This document shows positions 42,587 through 50,825 of a stretch of 64,000 nt of DNA, in pieces. The stretch is taken from assembly GCA_963842305.1 (NCBI GenBank), contig CAWJFW010000006.1, forward strand, positions 54,207 to 118,206, read 5' to 3'. Source of the stretch: JAIBJN01 sp963842305 (GTDB lineage Bacteria; Actinomycetota; Thermoleophilia; Gaiellales; Gaiellaceae). Position 1 is the stretch's first letter, and every line of letters starts with the position of its first letter. The notes beneath the pieces are model-generated. The model did no database searches. It was not told the origin of the DNA and saw nothing but the letters and a program-made list of their open reading frames with translations. The position numbers and the translations under genes were made by a program.

Positions 42587-43151
42587 CGGCGGCCATCCTT
42601 TCTTCGAGCTTCCCCAGCGCGCGCGCGAGCCGCATCGAGCAGGCAGAGCGGCCGATGCCGAGCACCCCGGCGGCGTCTTCGGCGTCCAGGTCGAGCACGA
42701 TCCGGAGCGCGAGTACCTCGCGCTCGCCGGCGCTCAGCGCAGCGAGCGCCGCGTCCAGCTCGACCGAGAACCCGAGCTCGCGCGGCGGCTCGCTGGCCTG
42801 CGCCTCGGCCGCGTAGTGATCCTCGCGACGTCGGCGGCGCGCCTCGCTTCGGAAGTGGTCGAGCGCGACGTTCCTGCCGACCTTGCACAGCCATGTGCGT
42901 TCGGAGCTCCGGCGCGGGTCGTAACGCCGCCACGAGCGAAAGGCCTTTTCGAAGGTCTCCGCGGTCAGGTCGTCGGCGAGTGCATGGTCGGCGGTGAACA
43001 TGAGCAGGTAGCGGTGGACGTCGTTCAGGTGCTCCTCCGCCACCACGGCAAAGCTCCGCCTGAGCGGGGCTCGCCTCGGCAGCGGCGGCGCGAGCGCGTT
43101 CACAGCCCTCATACGCCGCCGGCCACCGGCTCCGTCACACCCGGCCTCCAT
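42573..43151 (-). CDS. ECF-type sigma-70 factor
   Basis: The 192-residue protein has region 2 (DVHRYLLMFTADHALADDLTAETFEKAFRSWRRYD ... RTWLCKVGRNVALDHFRSEARRR) and region 4 (LAALSAGEREVLALRIVLDLDAEDAAGVLGIGRSACSMRLARAL) with no region 3, as in extracytoplasmic-function factors. The start could be ATG 43151 or ATG 43112; the first 25-38 residues are poorly conserved. It overlaps the membrane protein gene downstream, the usual sigma/anti-sigma arrangement. It lies 15 bases after efeU on the same strand. Confidence 0.9.
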   Translation of the reverse strand: MEAGCDGAGGRRRMRAVNALAPPLPRRAPLRRSFAVVAEEHLNDVHRYLLMFTADHALADDLTAETFEKAFRSWRRYDPRRSSERTWLCKVGRNVALDHFRSEARRRRREDHYAAEAQASEPPRELGFSVELDAALAALSAGEREVLALRIVLDLDAEDAAGVLGIGRSACSMRLARALGKLEERMAADARA

Positions 43152-43166
43152 GCGTGGATTGTCGCG

Positions 43167-45494
43167 CTAGCGAGCGGTCGCGGGGCTTGGCGCATCGAGG
43201 ACGGCGCGGCGACGGCGCTTGCGGAGCTGCTCGGCGAGGACGTAGCTCCCGAGCACGAAGACGATCGCCGCCCCCTGGGCCAGCAGGCCCTCCCAGGTCG
43301 GGAAGATTCCGAACCAGAGCCCGGCCCAGTACGGGAGGCGCAGGCCTTCGACCGGTGTCACCGGCACCCAGCCGACGACCTGGAGCGTCTGCACGGTCGT
43401 CCCGACCATGACCACGAGGACCCACAGGATGAGGAGCCCCGTTGCCATCAGCATCTTCTTGTGCGGAAGCCTGCGCTGCAGGCGAATGGTGAGCACCCCG
43501 ACCCCGAGCGTCGCCGCGAGGCCGACGGCAACTCCGGCGAGCACCGCTCCGGCGCCTGCCTCCAGGACGATCGCCTGCAGGAAGAGCACGGTCTCGAAGC
43601 CCTCGCGGTAGACGCTCGAGAAGCCGAGCATGGCCAGGCCGACAAGCTGTGCGGCGGCGACCCCGACGCCGATTCCGAGGATCCGCTTTTTCCGCCCGTG
43701 GAGCTCGGCGAGGTGCTCGTTCCAGTACACGCGGTGGTAGAACCAGTTGAGGATGAGGAGAAGCACCGCGATGGCGACCAGCGAGACGACCGCCTCGAGC
43801 TTCTCCCCATAGCGGCTGAGGCTTCCGAGCACGGTCTGCGCGATCCCCCACGTGATGATGCTCGCAACGAACGCCGCGGCGGCGCCTGCGAGCAGCGGCC
43901 GTCGAAGCCGCGCCCGCGCGCCCGTCATCCCGGCCATCAGCGCCGCGAGGATCAGCACGGCCTCGAGGCCCTCGCGAAAGACGATCACGGCGGTGTTCGA
44001 GACGACCGCGAAGGTCGAGGTCGGCCCCGCCCCCACTGCCGCCTCGGCATCGGTGAGCGCGCCGTCAAGCGCCTTGCGGGTCTCCGCGACCTCGGCGGCC
44101 GTCGCCTTTCGCTGCATGAGCTGTGCGAGGCCGGGAAGCCCGTCGGCGCCGTACCAGAACAGGCCCTCGACCTCGACGAAGAGGTCGTTGGCGAGGCCCC
44201 GAAGCCGCTGCTCGGGGCCGAACTCGAAGAAGGCGTAGGCCTCGAGCCGAGCCTGCTCGGCGTCTCCGAACTGCCCGGCCGCGATCGCGCCTTCGAGCCG
44301 GTCGAGCGTGGCCGAGATGACGTCGAAGTCGGCGGTGGCGCCCGCATCGCTCCACTCGTCCGGATACAGGCCGTCGATCAGGGAGAGCGCTTCGTCGGTT
44401 GTTGCCGTTACGTCGTCCGGATCCGCGACGGCGTCGTGGCGCGCAGCCGCACCCAGATCCGCTGCGAGCGTGTCGAGAAGCTCGCCGAGCCGGCGGGTGT
44501 CCACCTCGCTCTCGAGCGCGAGCAGATGCTCGAGGTCCCCGAAGGCCTGCGCGGCTCCGTCGCGGAAGGTCACGGCCTCCTGGATCTCGAAGTCGAGCCT
44601 CACCTGGCCGTCCTCGACGCCGCGCCCGTATTCGATCGGGACGAGGGCGAGGAACCGCTGCAGCTGGCCCGCGCGCCGGAGCTTCTCGTCCTCGGAGAGC
44701 GGAGCCGCCCGGAAGCCTTCCAGGCCTGCCTCGACGTCCTCGAGGGCGGTCGCGACCGCTGCGTCGTCGCCGGCCTCGGCGGCCGCGACGAGCTCGTCGA
44801 AGGCTGCGGTGGCGCTTGCTGCCTCTACGGCCGACCGCTGGTCGGCGTAGGCGGGGGAGAGCACCGAGAAGTATCCGCGGGCGAGCGCGGCGCTCCCGGA
44901 GCGGCTGATGTCGAAGCCCTGGTCGCCGGCGGCTGTGACCGACTCGAGCGCGGCGCGCAAGCGCGCCTGGTACGTGTCGAAGAGGTCGGCCCTTACCGCG
45001 GCCGCCGCCGCCCCGTGGTCGAGCCGGCCTTCCTCCAGCGCACGGAGGGCGAGCGTGGCGTCGGCACCAGGCCGGGTGAAGCGCGTGGGCTGGCGGAACT
45101 CGCGCACGAGTAGCCAGGCTCTCGCCTCGTCGACGTCGCCGTTCGCGGCGGCGGCGATGGCCCGGCGGGCGGATTCGCCGAGAATCGCCGTCCAGGTCGT
45201 TGCGCGCGCGATCTCGAGGGCGGCAGGGTCGTTGTCGCGCACGGCCTTCTCGGCCGCAGCCAGGCCCGGGCCGGCGACAGGGCCTAGACCGTCCAGTTCG
45301 AACGCCGCCGCCCTGCGAACGAGCTTCCTCGCCTCGGCGGACTCGCCCAGCACGAGTGCGCGCTGTGCCTCCGCCAGCGTCGTCCGCACATCCGCCGCCT
45401 TCTCCCACGGCTCCTCCGAGGCCCCCGACGCCGCGCCGGCGAGGGCGAGGAAGGCGGCGGTCGACGCGACGACGATGAAATGCCTGAGTGCCAT
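43167..45494 (-). CDS. efeU: FTR1-family iron permease with large N-terminal extracytoplasmic domain
   Basis: The 775-residue protein has a signal peptide, about 480 residues of helical extracytoplasmic sequence, and a C-terminal FTR1 domain with seven membrane helices. The permease carries both REGxE motifs: FREGLEAVLIL and YREGFETVLFL, which pass ferric iron. The N-terminal half (e.g. LVRRAAAFELDGLG, LPYWAG before the last helix is C-terminal) resembles the helical region of long FTR1 proteins. It follows efeO by two bases. EfeB is not in the window, so this is an EfeUO-only locus. Confidence 0.9.
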   Translation of the reverse strand: MALRHFIVVASTAAFLALAGAASGASEEPWEKAADVRTTLAEAQRALVLGESAEARKLVRRAAAFELDGLGPVAGPGLAAAEKAVRDNDPAALEIARATTWTAILGESARRAIAAAANGDVDEARAWLLVREFRQPTRFTRPGADATLALRALEEGRLDHGAAAAAVRADLFDTYQARLRAALESVTAAGDQGFDISRSGSAALARGYFSVLSPAYADQRSAVEAASATAAFDELVAAAEAGDDAAVATALEDVEAGLEGFRAAPLSEDEKLRRAGQLQRFLALVPIEYGRGVEDGQVRLDFEIQEAVTFRDGAAQAFGDLEHLLALESEVDTRRLGELLDTLAADLGAAARHDAVADPDDVTATTDEALSLIDGLYPDEWSDAGATADFDVISATLDRLEGAIAAGQFGDAEQARLEAYAFFEFGPEQRLRGLANDLFVEVEGLFWYGADGLPGLAQLMQRKATAAEVAETRKALDGALTDAEAAVGAGPTSTFAVVSNTAVIVFREGLEAVLILAALMAGMTGARARLRRPLLAGAAAAFVASIITWGIAQTVLGSLSRYGEKLEAVVSLVAIAVLLLILNWFYHRVYWNEHLAELHGRKKRILGIGVGVAAAQLVGLAMLGFSSVYREGFETVLFLQAIVLEAGAGAVLAGVAVGLAATLGVGVLTIRLQRRLPHKKMLMATGLLILWVLVVMVGTTVQTLQVVGWVPVTPVEGLRLPYWAGLWFGIFPTWEGLLAQGAAIVFVLGSYVLAEQLRKRRRRAVLDAPSPATAR

Positions 45495-45496
45495 CG

Positions 45497-46616
45497 CTAC
45501 TGCTCGATCGTCACTCCGAGCTCGGCAGCAGCCTGGGAGACCTGACCGGCAATCGCCGTCGCGCGGTCCTGCGCCTCGGTGCCGAGGATGTCGGCCTGCT
45601 CCGGCGCGAAACGCTCGCCGGACTGCTCACGCGTGTAGAGATCCTCGACGAAGGCACGCAGGTCGGAGAGCTCGCGCCCGGTCTGCTGCGACTGCTGTGG
45701 GTCGACCTCGGCGAGGCGATCCTCGACACCCGCGTAGATCACCTCGAGGCCGGTGAGGATGTCGTTGATGTCCGAGAGCCGCGAGACGACGTTGAACGAC
45801 TCGGCCGTCGAGTCGTCCCCGAGCACGAACCGCGACTCCTTCCACTGACCGAAGTACTCGCTCATGGTCGGCACCATCACGACGAGGGCGGTGAAGGCAT
45901 CCGACTCGGACGGCTCCCATGCCTCGGCGGACGTCGCGAGCTCACCCGCGTACTTGTCGAACGCCTCGGCCGCGGCGAGAAGGAACGCCGCATCCGGCAG
46001 CACCTCGCCGAAGTTCCTCCGAGCCGCTGTCGTCGAGATCGGCCGGGGTGCTCTGCGGGAGCTCCTGGGGCAGCGTGCCCCAGAGGGCGCCTTCGGTCAG
46101 GTTGTAGAGATTGCCCGGCTGCTCGAGCGTCGTCCCGTCCGGGAGCTCGAGATCGAAGGGCACAGCGCTCTCGGGATCCTCGGCCGCGCTCGATCCCGCG
46201 TCGAGAATGACGTCGTACTCGGCAAGGGACGGTGTCCCCGCGACGACACCCTCCATCCGCTCGTAGTAAGGGTTGCCCTCGACCCAGTCGCTCTTCATGC
46301 TCTCGAGAAGGGGGGCGAGCTGATCCGCATGGTCGTTCCAGAGCTTCTCGTAGTCGAAGCCGCTCGACTCGGCGAGATCGTGGTAGGCCTGCGCGTCCGC
46401 CTTGAACTGCGACGTGAAGCCCGTCAGCTGACCGGTGTGGTCGAGGAGGTAGCCCTTGACACCTCCGAGTTCGGCGGCCGACGCCACATGCGTGGTCGAG
46501 GTCGCCTGAGACGTCGTCTCGTCCGCCGCGGAGTCGTCGTCTCCGCCGCAGGCAGCCAGGACGGCTGCGGCGGCGGTTGCAGCGACAAGTGACGTCAAGA
46601 CTCGTGTCGAGCTCAC
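45497..46616 (-). CDS. efeO: EfeO-like iron-binding lipoprotein (imelysin/M75 domain), frameshifted
   Basis: GTG 46616 follows AAGGGGGA. The signal peptide ends in the lipobox VLAAC. The mature protein has the EfeO helical repeat: VKGYLLDHTGQLTGFTSQFKADAQAYHDLAESSGFDY and later GALWGTLPQELP, then in the second frame LPDAAFLLAAAEAFDKYAGEL to the end. One extra base near 46013-46019 breaks the frame; correction gives NFGEVLPDAA. The span of 1120 bases is one above a multiple of three. It delivers iron to EfeU, which follows at once. The palindrome at 46642-46657 is the likely operator. Confidence 0.82.
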
Positions 46617-46641
46617 CAATTTCCCCCTTCTTGCGGTTGAA

Positions 46642-46657
46642 GTAAGGGCGACCTTAC
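46642..46657. promoter_or_regulatory. palindromic operator candidate upstream of efeO (GTAAGG-GCGA-CCTTAC)
   Basis: Perfect 6-bp arms flank a four-base spacer, 25 bases before the efeO GTG. The layout resembles iron-dependent repressor boxes of the DtxR/IdeR kind (AGG ... CCT half-sites), although the match to the published 19-bp consensus is partial. The divergent gene at 46726 may also be affected. Confidence 0.5.
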
Positions 46658-46725
46658 AACACCGGTAAAGAAGTTCGCACCACGATACGACAAGTCGGCC
46701 CCTTCGGGCTGGCATACTCGGCGCC

Positions 46726-47304
46726 GTGCCGCTGGATGTCGACGACCGACTCATGCTCGACTACGAGCAGACGACGCAGTATCTGCGGACCCTCATCGAC
46801 GTCCGCTTCCGCCTCCTTGCGTTCGTGCCGACAGTGACCGGCGTAGCGATCGCCGTGATCGGGAAACCGCGTCCGGCCTCCGAGCTGCTCGGCGTCGGCG
46901 TCCTGGGGCTCCTGGCGACGCTCGGCATCTTCGTCTACGAGCTGCGGAACACCCAGATCTCGGGGACGTTGATTCGGCGCGCTGCCGAGCTCGAGCGCCA
47001 GCTCCAGCTCCCGTCGTCGCTCGGATCGCAAGGCTCCGGCGGCCTCTACACGGAGCGCCCCGGGATCAGCATTCAGCTGCTCGGCTTCCTTCCGATCTCG
47101 CACGGGCTCGGGCTCGCGCTCGTCTACTCGGCGGCGATCGCCGGCTGGAGCTACCTCGTCGCGTGGGGAGCGCTTCGGGCCCTCGACGCGCCGTCGGCTC
47201 AGGCGGCGGGCGCGGCGCTCGGCGCGGTCGCGGGAGTGGTCGTCCTGTTCGAGGTCGAGCGGTTCCACCGCCGTGCGGGCTGGCGCGCGGAGCGCACGGT
47301 CTAG
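46726..47304 (+). CDS. membrane protein of unknown function
   Basis: The 192-residue protein starts VDDRLMLDYEQTTQYLRTLIDVRFRLLAFVPTVTGVAIAV and has four hydrophobic helices in two pairs, with a polar middle region (RNTQISGTLIRRAAELERQLQL). The pattern resembles other uncharacterised four-helix membrane proteins. CATACT (46713-46718) is seven bases before GTG 46726, fitting a leaderless transcript. It is divergent from efeO. Confidence 0.72.
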   Translation: MPLDVDDRLMLDYEQTTQYLRTLIDVRFRLLAFVPTVTGVAIAVIGKPRPASELLGVGVLGLLATLGIFVYELRNTQISGTLIRRAAELERQLQLPSSLGSQGSGGLYTERPGISIQLLGFLPISHGLGLALVYSAAIAGWSYLVAWGALRALDAPSAQAAGAALGAVAGVVVLFEVERFHRRAGWRAERTV

Positions 47305-47422
47305 GAGGGCGGAATCTCGCTCGTCGCCGGATAGTAGGCTCCGCACTGCGCCATGACCTCCTGACCGGCACGAAGGAGCTCTCCTGACGAACGCACTCGT
47401 AGGCAGCAGCGAGACTCGACTC

Positions 47423-48751
47423 TTGCCCCCCGAGCTCGACCGCAGGTATCCGGTGGTCGTTCGCGGCGAGGGTGTGTGGATCGAGGATGCGGCCGGAAAG
47501 CGCTACCTCGACGCCATGAGCGGCGGCTCGATGGCGGCAACGCTCGGCTACGGGCGTAGCGACCTGCTCGAAGCCGCGCGCGAGCAGGGAGCCCGGCTCG
47601 CGTTCGTGCACAACGAGCTGCTCACCAATCCTGCGCAGGAGCGGTTGGCGCGAAAGATCGTCGCGCTCGCGCCTGAAGGGTTCACGCGCGCGTACTTCGT
47701 CACCGGAGGCGCCGAGGCCAACGAAGCGGCTCTACGCCTCGCCCGCAGCTATCACGTCGAACGCGGCGAGCCCGAGCGGTGGCGGTTCATCTCGGGAGCG
47801 CAGGCCTATCACGGCCCGACGATTGCAACGCTCGGCCTGACGGGCCGGCCCGGCCTCCACGGACCGCTTGGCCCCTACCTCCCCGACGTGCTTCACATCC
47901 CGCCTAGCACGCACCGCCTCGACCCGACCGGGAGCCTCGCCCTCGAAGAGCTCGACCGCCTGATCGAGGAAGCCGGCCCGGAGACGATCGCGGGCTTCTT
48001 CTGCGAGGTGATCAGCGCTGCGGCGCTCCCGGCCCACAAGCCGCCGGATTCCTTCTGGGAGGGCCTTGCAGAGCGGCGGGAACGTCACGGCTTCCTCATC
48101 TGCTTCGACGAGATCGTCACGGGCATCGGCCGGGTCGGGAGCTGGTTCGCTGCCGACGACCTCCCGCTCGTTCCCGACGTCATCGCAACCGCCAAGGGCC
48201 TCGGCGCAGGGTACGCCGCGATCGGGGTCGCGCTCTGCCAGGAGCACGTCTACGAGGCGATCGCCGGCGGCTCGCGAAGCTTTCCGCTCGGGCACACCTG
48301 GAACGGCGCCCCGCTGCCCTGCGCGGTCGGCCTCGCCGTCATCGACGCGCTGCAGCGGGAGGGCCTGATCGACCACGTGCGCGAGCGTGGATCGCGCCTG
48401 CGCCAGGAGGTTGAGGAAGCCGTGCGCGACGTTCCCTTCGTGCGCGAGGTTCGTGGGCACGGATATCTCCTCGGAATCGAGTACGCCGACCCGCGGGACG
48501 GCGAGTCGTTCCTGCCGCCGGACCTTCGGGTCGCGGGCCGCATCGACGAGGCGGCGCTCGAGCGTGGCCTCGTCATCCTCTCGACGCAGCCGACCCGTGA
48601 TGGCTTCGCCGGCGACCAGTCGCTCTTCGCGCCAGCGTTCACGGCCCGGGACGACGAGCTCACCGAGATGGTCGAGCGGTTCGCCGCCGTCCTCCGTGAC
48701 GTGTGGACGGCCGTCGAAGGCAAGCTCGAGACGACTTCGGTGAAGGCATGA
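47423..48751 (+). CDS. class III (omega) aminotransferase, copy 1
   Basis: The protein has the class III PLP fold: SGGSMAATLGYG, VTGGAEANEAALRLAR (cofactor loop), CFDEIVTGIGRVGSWFA and the PLP lysine in ATAKGLGAGYA. Such enzymes transfer amino groups from amines or omega-amino acids. TTG 47423 is the first canonical start. CTG 47384, six bases after an AAGGAG site, would add MTNALVGSSETRL and looks better placed. It overlaps the amidotransferase gene (ATGA). A paralog follows at 49461 with the same domain order and similar sequence; both keep the PLP lysine. Confidence 0.9.
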   Translation: MPPELDRRYPVVVRGEGVWIEDAAGKRYLDAMSGGSMAATLGYGRSDLLEAAREQGARLAFVHNELLTNPAQERLARKIVALAPEGFTRAYFVTGGAEANEAALRLARSYHVERGEPERWRFISGAQAYHGPTIATLGLTGRPGLHGPLGPYLPDVLHIPPSTHRLDPTGSLALEELDRLIEEAGPETIAGFFCEVISAAALPAHKPPDSFWEGLAERRERHGFLICFDEIVTGIGRVGSWFAADDLPLVPDVIATAKGLGAGYAAIGVALCQEHVYEAIAGGSRSFPLGHTWNGAPLPCAVGLAVIDALQREGLIDHVRERGSRLRQEVEEAVRDVPFVREVRGHGYLLGIEYADPRDGESFLPPDLRVAGRIDEAALERGLVILSTQPTRDGFAGDQSLFAPAFTARDDELTEMVERFAAVLRDVWTAVEGKLETTSVKA

Positions 48752-49461
48752 GCACGCCCGAGAAGACGCGGGACGGCTGGCGCGCGCTCGTCATCCAGCA
48801 CGAGCAGCCGACGCCGTCAGGGCTCGTGTCCGGATGGCTCGAGCAGCGAGGCGGTAACGTCGAGACGCTCCGCATCGACGAGCAGGACCCACACGATCTC
48901 GACCCCCGCGACTACGGCCTCATCGTCTCGCTCGGCTCGGAGTTCGGAGCGTACGAAGATCACATCGACTGGATCGCGCACGAGATGGATCTTTTCCGCG
49001 AGGCCGTCGCGGTGGACGTCCCCATACTCGGCGTCTGCTTCGGAGGACAGCTGCTCGCGCGCGTGCTCGGTGGGGACGTGTATCGATCCAACATGCAGGA
49101 GATCGGCTGGCTGCCGGTGGGGACGCGCGATCCCGAGCTGGTGCCGGACGTCCCGTGGTTCCAGTGGCATTTCGACACGTTCACCACACCGCCGGGCGCC
49201 CGCGTGATCGCCGAGAACGAGGTCGGGCCCCAGGCGTACACCATCGGCCGGAGCCTCGGGGTCCAGTTCCACCCCGAGGTGACCACGTCGATCATGGACG
49301 ACTGGGTGCGCGTCTACCGGCATGAGCTCGACGAGCACGGGGTCGATCCGGACCGGCTGCTCGAGGAGACCTACGAGCGGAAAGAGACGGCCGAGGCCGC
49401 GAGTACCAGGCTCTTCGACGCCTTCCTCGACCGGGTCGCCCGGCCGTGGGAGCGGGACTAG
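48748..49461 (+). CDS. class I glutamine amidotransferase (GuaA-like), stand-alone
   Basis: The 237-residue protein has the triad Cys97 (GVCFGGQLLARVLGG), His175 and Glu177 (FHPEV). It lacks any synthetase partner domain, so it may hydrolyse gamma-glutamyl amides (as PuuD-type hydrolases do) or supply ammonia. ATG 48748 overlaps the previous stop by four bases and its TAG overlaps the next GTG by one, so all four genes of this operon are translationally coupled. Substrate is inference. Confidence 0.88.
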   Translation: MSTPEKTRDGWRALVIQHEQPTPSGLVSGWLEQRGGNVETLRIDEQDPHDLDPRDYGLIVSLGSEFGAYEDHIDWIAHEMDLFREAVAVDVPILGVCFGGQLLARVLGGDVYRSNMQEIGWLPVGTRDPELVPDVPWFQWHFDTFTTPPGARVIAENEVGPQAYTIGRSLGVQFHPEVTTSIMDDWVRVYRHELDEHGVDPDRLLEETYERKETAEAASTRLFDAFLDRVARPWERD

Positions 49462-50825
49462 TGTCTCCGACCGCCGTTCCCGCCGAGGTGCGAGCTTCGG
49501 AGTCGAGCGTTCTCCACCGCGAGCTCGACTTCGACTACCCCTGCATCGAGCGCGGCGAGGGCGTCTGGCTCCACAGCGTCGACGGCCGTCGGATCCTGGA
49601 CGCCTGCGGCGGCGGGGCGATGGTGGCGTGCCTCGGACACGGACGCCGCGACATCGTCGACGCCGCGGCTGCGCAGGCGGAGCGGCTCTCCTACGTCTAC
49701 TACCACCACTTCACGAACGAGCGGCAAGAGGAGCTGGCCCGCCGGCTTCTCGAAACGGCCGCGCCGGGGATGGCGCGCGCTCGCTTCGTCTCGGGCGGCT
49801 CCGAGGCGAACGAGGCGGCACTTCGCCTCGCGCGGGGCTACCACGTCGAGCGCGGCGACACCGAGCGCTGGCGGATCGTCTCGCCTGCGCAGTCCTACCA
49901 CGGCGCGACCCTGGGGACGCTCGCCCTCACCGGCAGGCATGGGCTGCAGAAGCCCTACCAGCCCTACTTGGCGGAGTCACTCCACATCCCACCGAGCACC
50001 GCACGGCTCGACGAGAGCGGCGAGCAGGCTCTGGCCGAGCTCGACCGGGTCATCGAGGACGCCGGCGCCGAGTCGATCGCCGCCTTCTTCTGCGAGCCCG
50101 TGAGTGCGGCGGCGCTTCCCGCGTACTCGCCCCCGGCCCGGTTCTGGGAGGGGCTCGCCGAGCGACGCGAGCGGCACGGGTTCCTCGTCTGCTTCGACGA
50201 GATCGTCACCGGCGCGGGCAGGACCGGAGCGTGGTTCGCCGCCGACCAGCTTCCGCTCGAGCCTGACATCGTGACCTTCGGGAAGGGCTTCGGCGCCGGC
50301 TACGCGCCGCTCGCCGGCCTGATCTGCCGCGAGCACGTCTACGACGCCGTTGCGAGTGGCTCGCGCGAGTTCGAGCACGGGCACACCTGGGACGGAGCAC
50401 CCCAGTCCTGCGCGGTCGGGCTCGCGGTGCTCGACGAACTGGTCGAGCGCGGCCTCGTCGAGCACGTTGCGGGGCGGGGCCCGCGCCTCCTGGACGAGCT
50501 CGCTTCCGCGCTCGCAGGGATCGACATCGTCGGCGACGTGCGAGGACGCGGCTTTCTCCTCGGCGTCGACCTCGTCGACCCGCGCGACGGCGAGTCCTTC
50601 CTGCCCGACGAGCTGAACGTGGCCACGCTCGTCGACCGGACCGCGCTCGGGAACGGCCTCCTCGTCACCTCCTCGCACTCGACTCCCGACGGCTTCGCCG
50701 GCGACGCAACCCTGCTCGCCCCGGCGTTCACGTCGACCGACGAGGAGCTGGCGGAGATGTGCTCGCGCCTCGCTGGGACGCTTGCGGAGGTCGAGAGCCA
50801 GGTCAAGAACGCGCTCCCAGGATGA
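49461..50825 (+). CDS. class III (omega) aminotransferase, copy 2
   Basis: The 454-residue enzyme has the same motifs as copy 1: SGGSEANEAALRLARGYHVERG, CFDEIVTGAGRTGAWFA and PLP lysine in TFGKGFGAGYA. The two are clearly paralogs (shared blocks such as WEGLAERRERHGF, GHTW-GAP and DPRDGESFLP). A pair of coupled paralogs on either side of the amidotransferase suggests either a heteromeric enzyme or two steps of one amine pathway. GTG 49461 overlaps the TAG before it. Confidence 0.9.
   Translation: MSPTAVPAEVRASESSVLHRELDFDYPCIERGEGVWLHSVDGRRILDACGGGAMVACLGHGRRDIVDAAAAQAERLSYVYYHHFTNERQEELARRLLETAAPGMARARFVSGGSEANEAALRLARGYHVERGDTERWRIVSPAQSYHGATLGTLALTGRHGLQKPYQPYLAESLHIPPSTARLDESGEQALAELDRVIEDAGAESIAAFFCEPVSAAALPAYSPPARFWEGLAERRERHGFLVCFDEIVTGAGRTGAWFAADQLPLEPDIVTFGKGFGAGYAPLAGLICREHVYDAVASGSREFEHGHTWDGAPQSCAVGLAVLDELVERGLVEHVAGRGPRLLDELASALAGIDIVGDVRGRGFLLGVDLVDPRDGESFLPDELNVATLVDRTALGNGLLVTSSHSTPDGFAGDATLLAPAFTSTDEELAEMCSRLAGTLAEVESQVKNALPG

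Noticed and set aside
42378..45113. 911-codon frame on the plus strand opposite efeU
   Set aside because: Antisense to well-supported efeU and sigma factor genes; composition is typical of shadow frames.
47301..47354. 17-residue minus-strand peptide (ATG 47354, AGGAGG close by, CTAG stop overlap)
   Set aside because: The ribosome binding site is too close to the ATG and the peptide is too short to judge; the longer frame overlaps the aminotransferase start.
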